Shown piece after piece: positions 29,761-37,502 of a DNA stretch of 46,659 nucleotides; the stretch's first letter is position 1; each line of letters starts with the position of its first letter. A model generated the notes under the pieces. That model was not told the origin of the DNA. It saw only the letters and a list, made by a program, of their open reading frames with translations, and ran no database searches. The translations under genes were made by a program, and so were the position numbers. The DNA lies in the NCBI GenBank assembly GCA_014084085.1, contig NPFB01000068.1, positions 215,212-261,870 on the forward strand, written 5' to 3'. The DNA comes from Hondaea fermentalgiana. Lineage: Eukaryota > Sar > Bigyra > Thraustochytrida > Thraustochytriidae.

Positions 29761-29914
29761 CTTCAAAATGAACGGCAAAACTCAGGGAGCATCTCAGACG
29801 TTTTTGACCTTCAAACTCGAAGTGCAATGTATCAAAGCTGATTTTTGAAAACGAAACGTCCATTTGCGTTACCGAAATCGTATTCAAATACCCCTCATCG
29901 GACTAACTAAATTT

Positions 29915-29959
29915 TTCCGATTAATTGGTTACCAAATAGGTAACCAAAATTATCCAGGG
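29915..29959 (-). repeat. Right terminal inverted repeat
   Basis: The reverse complement starts CCCTGGATAATTTTGGTTAC and matches the left end at the tip and at both palindromic blocks. Confidence 0.75.
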
Positions 29960-29963
29960 ATAG

Positions 29964-30171
29964 GTGGTTGTTGATTTGATTCTTGGTGCTCTCGTCTCCT
30001 TTTCGACGTTCCTCGTCCATACCTGCGCCATTGCCTGGCGGTCGATCGAGAAACTTGCTATCAATACTCCGCGTCATGGCGTCGGCGAATTCGTCTGTAC
30101 GTGGAACATCACCAAGCCCAAGCACAGCGACCAGGGTCGCGGCACGTCGTAGTCTACCAAGGCGCTCTCAA
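29964..30171 (-). pseudogene. Upstream part of an open frame cut by the transposon
   Basis: The minus-strand frame reads RLGRLRRAATLVAVLGLG, DEFADAMTRSIDSKFLDRPP, then DEERRKGDESTKNQINN and runs straight into the transposon end. If the element and one ATAG copy are removed, the same frame stays open for about 38 more codons on the other side. The first ATG is near 30075. No family recognised. It may be the 5' part of the gene whose 3' part is at 25853-27285. Confidence 0.35.
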
Positions 30172-30342
30172 GCAAGCAAGAAAGCCGGGAGGCAGGAAGG
30201 GCCTTTTCGCAAGTGCGGAGTTTGGCTGGCGCAAGTGGCGAGTTTGGCGCGCAAGTGCGGAATCCAGGCGCGCAAGGCCTTCTTCCTTCCTTACACATAA
30301 ACGCGCAAGACAAACCTCAAAAGACCGCCTGCTGCCCGAGCC

Positions 30343-30370
30343 GAGCGAGCGAGCGAGCGAGCGAGCGAGG
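30343..30370. repeat. (GAGC)n tetranucleotide repeat
   Basis: About seven units ending 36 bp before the nicastrin ATG, so probably within its 5' leader. Confidence 0.9.
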
Positions 30371-30405
30371 GAGCGGCGAGCGCGCGGCGCGCGACGCAGG
30401 GCAGC

Positions 30406-32580
30406 ATGGGCGCGGCGCGGAAAGTCCTCGCGGCGTGGGCGACGCTGGCCGCGCTGGCGCTGACTGGCCTGCAGCCCGCGCGGGCGGAGGTGAATGGGGT
30501 GAACGCCATGACCGAGGCCATGCTCACCGAGTACGCCTCGCTGCCGTGCGTGCGGTCCATTGCGCGCGATGGCGCGGTGGGGTGCGGGTCGCCGAGCGAC
30601 AGGAGCGTCGCGGAGGGCGGCGCGCTTTTTCTGGTGGAGTCCGTCGAGGATGTGACTGGCCTGATCGAAAACGCACAGGGTTTCGACGCAGTGGCGCTCG
30701 TCGTGGACGATGCGCTCTTGCACGGGGATTCGCTACGGGCTATGCAAGATCTCGCCAGGAAGATCAGGGTAGCGGCCGTCATCGTCACTGTGGAAGAAGA
30801 CGGCTCGCCGCAAGAACCCCCTCGCAGCTCGGCGGCGCCGACAACGTGGATTCCGTCCGGCGACGGCCTTTTGAACGAAACTGTCAGCTTCGTGGTCACG
30901 AGATTACGAAATGCTACGCAGAGCGAGGAGATTCGTGCGCTGGCGGCGAGCAACCGCGACCGCGGATATGCCGACGCCGTCTTTCAGCATAGCGCGCGGT
31001 ACCAGTTCTACCTGGGAAAAGAGACCGCCACGAGTCTCTCGTGCTTGGTATCCGGGCGCTGCGACCCTTTGGGCGGACTTAGCGTTTGGGCCTCAGCAGG
31101 ACCCGTACCTGTGAACTCTGCAAAGGAGACTGTTCTTCTTACTGCAAACTTGGACGCTGCATCTTTCTTCCATGATGTAGTGCCGGCCCGAGATACCACA
31201 GCCAGCGGTGTGGCGGCTGTCTTGCTTGCGGCAAAGGCGCTTGCCTCGGTCGATGAGTCTGTATTGGAAGCCTTATCAAAGCAAATTGTTGTAGCTCTCT
31301 TCAACGGCGAGGTGTGGAGCCGCGCTGGCTCGCGAAGATTTGTTCACGATGTGGCGCTGGGCGAATGCCTTTCGCCTCAAACGGCCAGCCCGTACAATGA
31401 AAGCACCTGCGCCAATCCACCCGTCTATGCTTTGGCGTGGACCTCGCTCGGTCTTGAAAACATCACCGACGTTGTGAGCGTAAACAATGTCGCTGGTAAC
31501 GAATCGGACACATTCTATGTGCACTCTGCTGCTGGAACAGCGAGCGCTAACGCCGCGGCGGCTCTGCAAAGCGTGGCTTCGTCAAGTACAGATGTTGACG
31601 TTTCGATCACTAGCGCGACAACTTCTGGCGTCGTGCCTCCCTCGCCACTCGACAGCTTCCTTGCTGCGGAATTGGAAACGGATGTTTCTTTTGGCGGTGC
31701 GGGTCTGGTGGTGAGCGGATTTGATGCGGCAATTACCGACGCAAACCCGCGATACAGCTCACGGTACGATCGCCGCGATGAAGGTTCCGAGGCAGATGAC
31801 GCGGAAGCGCTGACGGCGGCTCGAATCGCCGATGTTGCCACGCTGCTTGCTCGCCACGCCTTTGTCCAAGCAGGGGGCAGCACTTCAGATGCAGTGAACT
31901 TTGTCCTCGTCGATGAGACACACGCAGCAGAGCTCTGGGATTGTCTGACCAAGGACTTTGCGTGTACGCTGGTCGCAGATGTCATCGGCGCGGAAGATAC
32001 GACAGCGGTTGCGGATTTTATGGGCTCGACTCTTTTTGCTGCGAGTGAAGGTATTGCCGGTGGCGCGCCAAATTTCTTTTCGGGGATTTACAGCCCGTTT
32101 CCCGTAGAGAACAACGTCATGAGACCTGTGCCACTTTTTGTACGCGACTATTTGGCGCAGTACGGACGCAACGCAAGCCTTGTTGAGAAAGCGACGGAAA
32201 GCGCTAAATATGCGTGTGCTCAGGACCTGGAGTGTATGGCCATGACGGAGCCGCCTGAATGTGAGCTGGGTCGATCTGCTCTAGCTTGCTTGCGAGGCGG
32301 CTGCGTTTGTAGCAACGCTTATTTTCATGACGCTGTATCCCCTGCTCTTGTCTATGAGGGCGGTGCTTTTTCTGTTGATGCACAAAAGCTGGCAGACGAC
32401 GATGGTCTTTGGACAGAGCCGCGATGGTCCGATGGCACCTTGACATTGTATACATCGGCAAACAGCGCGTCGACAACGATCGCTCTTCTCGTGTGCGGGA
32501 TTTTGCTGACAATTGGCTGCGTGTTTGCACTCCGTAAAGCGCAGGGTATGCTGGACAATACAAAGTACAAGTTGAATTGA
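30406..32580 (+). CDS. NCSTN: Nicastrin, gamma-secretase complex subunit
   Basis: 724 residues, single exon, close to metazoan nicastrin length. Signal peptide (VLAAWATLAALALTGLQPARA), a large ectodomain with N-glycosylation sites (for example NET, NAT, NES, NIT), and one TM helix near the C-terminus (TTIALLVCGILLTIGCVFAL) with a short KAQGMLDNTKYKLN tail. The ectodomain carries the nicastrin-type pattern of an inactive aminopeptidase-like lobe: LLTANLDAASFFHDVVPARD, then VVALFNGEVWSRAGSRRFVHD (the counterpart of the GEtfDYIGS region), SPLDSFLAAE, and the region ending PRYSSRYD. Nicastrin is the scaffold that gates substrates to presenilin. The DYIGS core is altered to SRAGS here. Confidence 0.82.
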   Translation: MGAARKVLAAWATLAALALTGLQPARAEVNGVNAMTEAMLTEYASLPCVRSIARDGAVGCGSPSDRSVAEGGALFLVESVEDVTGLIENAQGFDAVALVVDDALLHGDSLRAMQDLARKIRVAAVIVTVEEDGSPQEPPRSSAAPTTWIPSGDGLLNETVSFVVTRLRNATQSEEIRALAASNRDRGYADAVFQHSARYQFYLGKETATSLSCLVSGRCDPLGGLSVWASAGPVPVNSAKETVLLTANLDAASFFHDVVPARDTTASGVAAVLLAAKALASVDESVLEALSKQIVVALFNGEVWSRAGSRRFVHDVALGECLSPQTASPYNESTCANPPVYALAWTSLGLENITDVVSVNNVAGNESDTFYVHSAAGTASANAAAALQSVASSSTDVDVSITSATTSGVVPPSPLDSFLAAELETDVSFGGAGLVVSGFDAAITDANPRYSSRYDRRDEGSEADDAEALTAARIADVATLLARHAFVQAGGSTSDAVNFVLVDETHAAELWDCLTKDFACTLVADVIGAEDTTAVADFMGSTLFAASEGIAGGAPNFFSGIYSPFPVENNVMRPVPLFVRDYLAQYGRNASLVEKATESAKYACAQDLECMAMTEPPECELGRSALACLRGGCVCSNAYFHDAVSPALVYEGGAFSVDAQKLADDDGLWTEPRWSDGTLTLYTSANSASTTIALLVCGILLTIGCVFALRKAQGMLDNTKYKLN

Positions 32581-32750
32581 TGAAAAGTTCGTTAAATGTA
32601 AAAGGGGGAGAGCAAAACACTATTGACAAGTTTTTTTTTTTTTTAAATCTTACATGCTCCTCGTCAGCAACCTCCCCCTCCCACTCTCGCGCTCCACACC
32701 TTCCCCAAAGAGAAGACATCTTTATTTGCAATATCTGGGGAAGTGCCACT
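32581..32750. other. Short convergent 3' spacer
   Basis: 170 bp between nicastrin and the minus-strand kinase, with a poly-T run at 32631-32644. Confidence 0.5.
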
Positions 32751-33998
32751 CTATGTAGCAACAACTCGAGCGCTTGCGCCTGCATTCAAAGCCTTTGCTC
32801 GCGCATCCTTGCCCATTTCAAAGAGTCGCTCAAGTACCTGCTCCATGTTTGGGCGGTCTCGAGGATCGTGCGACCACGCACTCTCCATGAGCCGACGGTA
32901 TGCACCAGGACACGACTTGGGGATTCTTGGTCGCAGTCCATTTTGCGCAACTTCGATGGCAGTGTCAATGCCTGGTCGGCCGTCATATGGCTCTTCGCGC
33001 GCACAGATTTCCCAGAGAACAATTGCAAAGCTGAAGACGTCGGCCTTTTCGTTATATGCCTTTCCCAAAATAACTTCTGGCGCGGCCCAGTATGGTGTTC
33101 CACACGCCGTCATTTGTTCGTTGCCACCTGCATACCGACTAAGTCCAAAGTCACAAATCTTGACATTGTACGCGTAGTCGAGCAAAAGATTCCTGCTCTT
33201 GAGATCTCGCTGAATGATTTTCACACGCGAGTGCAGGTACCGCATCCCACGCGCCGTGTCCGTTGCGAATTTGATCATTTTGGGATAGGTAAGGTAGTTT
33301 GCGCATTCCTCTGTGCGCAGAAAGTCGTAAAGGCAGCCCTTTTCGAGATACTCGAGCACAAGAAAGGAGCTTCCGATAGTGAGGCATGCACCAATGAAAC
33401 GGACAATGTTGGGATGATGGAGTCCGACCATGAGCTCCACCTCGACGACAAATTTGTCGTACATTTCTTGCGGAATGTCCTTGTTGGGCGTTTTGATTGC
33501 TACGGTACTTCCCATGTACTCGCCAATAAAGACCTCTCCAAACGAGCCGCCCGCCACCTTTTCCCCGATTTTGATGTCGCGTGGTGTAAGGACCCAATCG
33601 TTCTCAGTCACAGCTCGAGGCGACGCTGTCGCTTGGAAGATTCTGCCGATGGGAAGTGTTGCCTGTGTGAGAACGCGCGTCATTTGCTTTCCAGATAGGG
33701 CGGCATTCAGTTTGAAGGAGCGCACCGTGTTTGTAGCCGAAGGATCTGGACGCACGCGATTCTTTCGAGAGAAGCTTCGATTTATTCGCCCGGTGAAACT
33801 TTGGAAAAGTGATCGAAGAAATATGGAGCTTTCTTTTCGGCTTCGCGGCAGTGATGAGGATGAGAGCTCAGAGCGTTGGTTGACGGTCTTGATGCTTAGC
33901 GTCAGCGAGAGAACATTGATGTAAATGCCAAGGCTAACGACCGAGAGTACGACCAGAACTCCCGTGTATACAGGAGACCAGCACGCATCACAAGACAT
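32751..33998 (-). CDS. Membrane-anchored TKL-type protein kinase
   Basis: 415 residues from the ATG at 33998 (MSCDACWSPVYTG). An N-terminal hydrophobic helix (VLVVLSVVSLGIYINVLSL) is followed by a basic linker and then a complete kinase domain: Gly loop GGSFGEVFIG, VAIK with Lys169, QRDLKSRN at 263-270, DFG (CDFGLSRY), APE (WAAPEVI), and the TKL-type YDGRPGIDTAIEVAQNGLRP. The usual His of the HRD motif is Gln, but the catalytic Asp265, the loop Lys and Asn, and the DFG Asp are all present, so activity is likely. Closest by pattern to plant/stramenopile RAF-like or Dictyostelium Shk kinases. The frame is open upstream to 34118 but without another ATG. Confidence 0.87.
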   Translation of the reverse strand: MSCDACWSPVYTGVLVVLSVVSLGIYINVLSLTLSIKTVNQRSELSSSSLPRSRKESSIFLRSLFQSFTGRINRSFSRKNRVRPDPSATNTVRSFKLNAALSGKQMTRVLTQATLPIGRIFQATASPRAVTENDWVLTPRDIKIGEKVAGGSFGEVFIGEYMGSTVAIKTPNKDIPQEMYDKFVVEVELMVGLHHPNIVRFIGACLTIGSSFLVLEYLEKGCLYDFLRTEECANYLTYPKMIKFATDTARGMRYLHSRVKIIQRDLKSRNLLLDYAYNVKICDFGLSRYAGGNEQMTACGTPYWAAPEVILGKAYNEKADVFSFAIVLWEICAREEPYDGRPGIDTAIEVAQNGLRPRIPKSCPGAYRRLMESAWSHDPRDRPNMEQVLERLFEMGKDARAKALNAGASARVVAT

Positions 33999-34871
33999 GA
34001 TGAGACGGTGCAACGCGAGCGCGCGCGTCGACGGCTGCCGCGCAGCCAACCCGAGAAAGAGCCTTGATGTTCTTTTCTCTTGCGTAGCAACGCTATATCC
34101 AGCTCCACGCGTGGTCACAATGTGGCCACTGCCTCTCTCCGGTATGTCGATTGTCTCTCGTGGCTGCGCGGCGCAGCCTCAGGGTTGTATCGGTCACGTC
34201 TTTCGACGGCCCCAGCGGCATGCCCCGGGTAAAGACTTGCCTTTCCCGTTTGCCAGTCCTTGCCTCTCAGGGAGCTACGCTGCCCACCTCTTTGTACGCT
34301 ATCAGTACACACGTTGCCCAAACCCGGCACCTGACGCCGTCCTATGAAGCACGAGTAGCCGTAGCAGCCAAATCGTGACTCGCGCCTGTCGGCATAATAT
34401 GCAGTGCCGCGACACTCCTCCGTCGCGCGCCAGACTGCCGACGGCGCCGCAGCCTACTGACCCGCCTTGGATTCAACGGATCTTTTTGGAGTGTACCGAC
34501 TCTGCTGTTTGGGATGAAAGTGGTCGTTTTACACACCTCACAGTCGAGGTTTTGTGCACTTGTGTGTTTCCCAAACAACTTCGTTCTTTCTTTCAGGGAA
34601 CCTGAACGTTGATTGGTTATACGGAGCTGCTGTTGCGTACAGATTTTTCTCCATCATGACAAAGTATTTTGCTGCGAGGAGAGTCTTGTCAACGCTGATG
34701 TATTTCTTTGTCTTTCTAACAAAAGTGAGCACATCTAAAAATTTATCAGAAATGCACAAATCGCGATGGTGGAGCGCCTTCGCTGTTTTTCATAAGCTGT
34801 AGGCCTACGTGTTGATGATCACTAGGGCAAAAATTCTTTATTCAATCCTCTCTTCTTCTTTTTTTTTAAAC
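33999..34871. other. Intergenic region
   Basis: Upstream of the TKL kinase and downstream of the cytidylyltransferase fusion. No gene supported; AT-rich after 34560, with poly-T at 34857-34867. Confidence 0.5.
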
Positions 34872-36704
34872 TCATGTCTCTCCTGCGCTCTTTGATGTGT
34901 CGTCGAGCCAATGCGTGGTTTTGATCTCAACCTGAAAGCCTCGGTCCACCGGCTCGCCGTCGGAAATCACGAGAAGAAATCCACCGCCGCAGCCGCTGAA
35001 TAAGCATCCAAGGTGCTTGTCTCTGTATGGCGCGCACCACTCGTCAGCCATGGGTTGGGGTACAGTGTTGGGCAACAAGCGACTCCAGGCGACCATAGTG
35101 TCGGAGAGCGCCTGGCCGAGTCCCGGCGCATCGTGCGCCTCGATGGCATCCCATGCACGGGAACTTGCGTCAGCGAGCAGCGCTACATTCTCTTTGGAGA
35201 GATCCTTGATCTCGAGGGGGTCATATCCTGCTGGGCGCGACGGAAGCGGGACTAACCAGAGCACGCGCTGTAGCCAGTTTGTCGTATCCTGACGGTCGAT
35301 GCATTGCGATACGGAATGGGGCCAGAATCCGCCATCGTAGTCGAGGCGGCTTATACCAGGAAGCATAAGTCCAATCGCATCTTGCGAGCCTGCAATGTAC
35401 TTGCTGCCGGGAGGATTCTCGGCGCCAAAGAGGAAGTGCGCGAGCTCGAGAGGAGGAATGTCCGAAGGCGGGCCTTGCGGACCCCAAAGTCGAATGCCCA
35501 CCTGACGCGTGCTCGTTGCCAAACCTGATCTCGTCTTGAACGCAAGATGCGGCATGACGTTGACGACAATAACGGACCCTGGAAGCACCGAGGACACCCA
35601 TGGCTGATCGAGCCACCCTCCCGCAAGACAAATGCGCCACGGGAACCCATTCAAATCTTCCCAGTCCTCGCGCGAGAGGCCAGCAGCCGAGGCGGTCGAA
35701 AAATCGATCTTGCTTGAACCCTGGCGCGCGAGCGATTTCTTCAAATCTGTAGAGCTACGTGCCTCCAAGCCTCCTTCCGGCTCGCGTTTGCCTACCATGT
35801 ACTGAATTCCGCGCTTCGCGCATGCTTGCTCCTTGCTCTCGCGATGGCCATCCTCATTGACGAAGAAGATGTCTGGCTTGACGAGATCTAGGTCCGCTTC
35901 AAAATCGAGCATCCCGCTACCGCGACAAACTCGCGCTTCCGTCACGCTTCGAACCGCGCTCACCATTGTCAGGCGTTCCTGCTCTGGAAACATTGCCTGA
36001 TGTTTTTTCAGCAAGAGGATGTTTGCATCGCTGCCGATGCTGACGTATAAGTCTCCGAGGGCAGCCGCGCTGTTGAAAAAGGCAACATGACCCGTGTGCA
36101 AAAAATCGTAACAGCCAGAGACGAAGACAACCGGCTTGGAGCCTTCCGGCCGGGGGGGGGCAAGCTTCGGCTTCGTGCTTGCTTCAAGCACGACTACGTC
36201 CGCCGAGTGACTGCCGCGGTCGGGCTCACGGTTAGGATCCGGCACACCCTTGTTTCGGAGCATTGCACGGATTGACGTTGTGCTTCGCGCTGTAAGACCT
36301 GGCAAGGGGATTCTCTGGGCCTTGACATAGCGTGCGCCAACGCGTGTTGCAGCAGCACTGCCTTCCTGAGAATCATCCTCCTCGTTTGTAAGGTACATGT
36401 CCGGTCTAAGGGACTCGATGTCGTGTACGAAGAAGGACTTGCCCGTTCCGGCGCTAATCATGGCTTCGTCAACGTCCCGCAGGTTCTGCACGAAAAAGAG
36501 GCGTTCTTCCGCGGGGTACGAAGGATCGATGCCATGATTTTTCTCCCGCGCCGTAGCGTCGTCTGCAACACTCACGACGAGACGGACCTCACGCCCTTGG
36601 CTTGCTGCTTTGGCCTGCGCGCGTGCGTCTCTTACAAACGCGACGTGGCCCGAGTGCAAAAGGTCGAAGCATCCCGCGACCAGCACAACGTAGGCCGTGG
36701 ACAT
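34872..36704 (-). CDS. Tandem cytidylyltransferase-like domains fused to a GHMP kinase-like domain
   Basis: 610 residues. Two nucleotidyltransferase modules of the HxGH class: VAGCFDLLHSGHVAFV near residues 9-24 with RSTTSIR near 140, and VSGCYDFLHTGHVAFF near 190-205 with RSSTDLKKSL near 315. The C-terminal ~250 residues have a GHMP layout: LAGGWLDQPWVSS (substrate loop), TRSGLATSTR in the place of the nucleotide-binding GxGLGSSxA, and CLFSGCGGGFLLVISD (third GHMP motif). Such proteins link a sugar- or alcohol-phosphate kinase to NDP activation, so synthesis of an activated sugar or a CDP-alcohol is plausible. Substrate unknown. GHMP motif 2 is divergent, so kinase activity is uncertain. It has its own upstream region, with no neighbour in a common pathway. 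Confidence 0.75.
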   Translation of the reverse strand: MSTAYVVLVAGCFDLLHSGHVAFVRDARAQAKAASQGREVRLVVSVADDATAREKNHGIDPSYPAEERLFFVQNLRDVDEAMISAGTGKSFFVHDIESLRPDMYLTNEEDDSQEGSAAATRVGARYVKAQRIPLPGLTARSTTSIRAMLRNKGVPDPNREPDRGSHSADVVVLEASTKPKLAPPRPEGSKPVVFVSGCYDFLHTGHVAFFNSAAALGDLYVSIGSDANILLLKKHQAMFPEQERLTMVSAVRSVTEARVCRGSGMLDFEADLDLVKPDIFFVNEDGHRESKEQACAKRGIQYMVGKREPEGGLEARSSTDLKKSLARQGSSKIDFSTASAAGLSREDWEDLNGFPWRICLAGGWLDQPWVSSVLPGSVIVVNVMPHLAFKTRSGLATSTRQVGIRLWGPQGPPSDIPPLELAHFLFGAENPPGSKYIAGSQDAIGLMLPGISRLDYDGGFWPHSVSQCIDRQDTTNWLQRVLWLVPLPSRPAGYDPLEIKDLSKENVALLADASSRAWDAIEAHDAPGLGQALSDTMVAWSRLLPNTVPQPMADEWCAPYRDKHLGCLFSGCGGGFLLVISDGEPVDRGFQVEIKTTHWLDDTSKSAGET

Positions 36705-37502
36705 TGTTCGACTCAGCTTGTCCGTGTCCTCCGCTCAGCTCAGGGAGCGGTAGCCGCGGGCCGCTCTGAGCGGACAGGTGCCTCGCGATCCGAAGTTTGG
36801 CCCGTCGCGCAGACGCCCTGCGTCTCTGTCGTTCGAGCGAATTCCTCGTATGTATGTCCGTAAGTATAGCGAAGTATAGTATCTTTTGCGAGCTTTGGCC
36901 TCGCTTTGGTCCGAAGGAAAATGCGAGGGCGCCTAGCGGGCAAAAGAGCGTGGAGACGGCGAGGCGATTGCGGTGAGTGGCAACTTGCGAAGCTGAGCTG
37001 TCGATTCTTATGGCGCTCGAAATAGCCGAAAGGGAGTCCGAGCGATGACAAGGGTCGCTGCTCTGATGATCGACAGACAAGCTCTCTTCGCTGCGTTGAG
37101 CTATGGCAAAAAGCTCGGCATCAATTGGACAGGAATTTTCGGATAGTTTCCGTCATTGACAGTGAGGCCTTATTGCACAAGACGAAATGAGCTCTTGCCT
37201 TTAAACTCGTTTCATTTTGCGCAACATCGCGAGAGCTCTCGTGAGAAGCTTGCAGTGATACTATCGTTTCACTAGCACGGGGTTTTCCGCGAGACTTGGA
37301 TGCTTTAGAAAGCGATGCGAGCTGTGAAAGAGCATTAAAGATGAGATGTGCACTCCATCGCGAACTAGGCCTAACGACGAGGCGCATGTACACGCGTTCG
37401 TGATCAGGGTCTTCAGCCATCGCCAGGTGATACGATCCCGATTGGTGCTAATACAATAGAAAATGATTAAAGGTTGCCAACAGGATTCGTCCTACGAGAA
37501 TA
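36705..37502. other. Intergenic region with one weak small ORF
   Basis: Nothing recognised besides the open frame listed at 37121-37420. Confidence 0.5.
37121..37420 (-). CDS. Small hypothetical protein (weak)
   Basis: 99 residues from an ATG at 37420; starts MAEDPDHERVYMRLVVRPSS. No domain, signal or repeat. It lies just beyond the 3' end of the lipase gene on the same strand, so it could be chance or untranslated sequence. Kept only because base composition and residue mix look coding-like. Confidence 0.22.
   Translation of the reverse strand: MAEDPDHERVYMRLVVRPSSRWSAHLIFNALSQLASLSKASKSRGKPRASETIVSLQASHESSRDVAQNETSLKARAHFVLCNKASLSMTETIRKFLSN

Larger units (their letters stand above)
27611..29959 (-). 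mobile_element. DNA transposon with TIRs, encoding a YqaJ-nuclease / piggyBac-type protein
   Basis: A 2349-bp element. Ends are inverted repeats: the left end starts CCCTGGATA at 27611 and the right end finishes TATCCAGGG at 29959. Each end carries an internal palindrome pair GGTTACC...GGTAACC (27630-27648 and 29929-29946) and a subterminal TACCGAAAT (27859 region and 29870 region). The flanking 4 bp are ATAG on both sides. The interior is AT-richer at the margins and has one minus-strand degenerate coding region (28029-29760). The CCC start and Cys-rich C-terminal finger point to the piggyBac superfamily, but the flanking target site is not TTAA. Confidence 0.75.
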
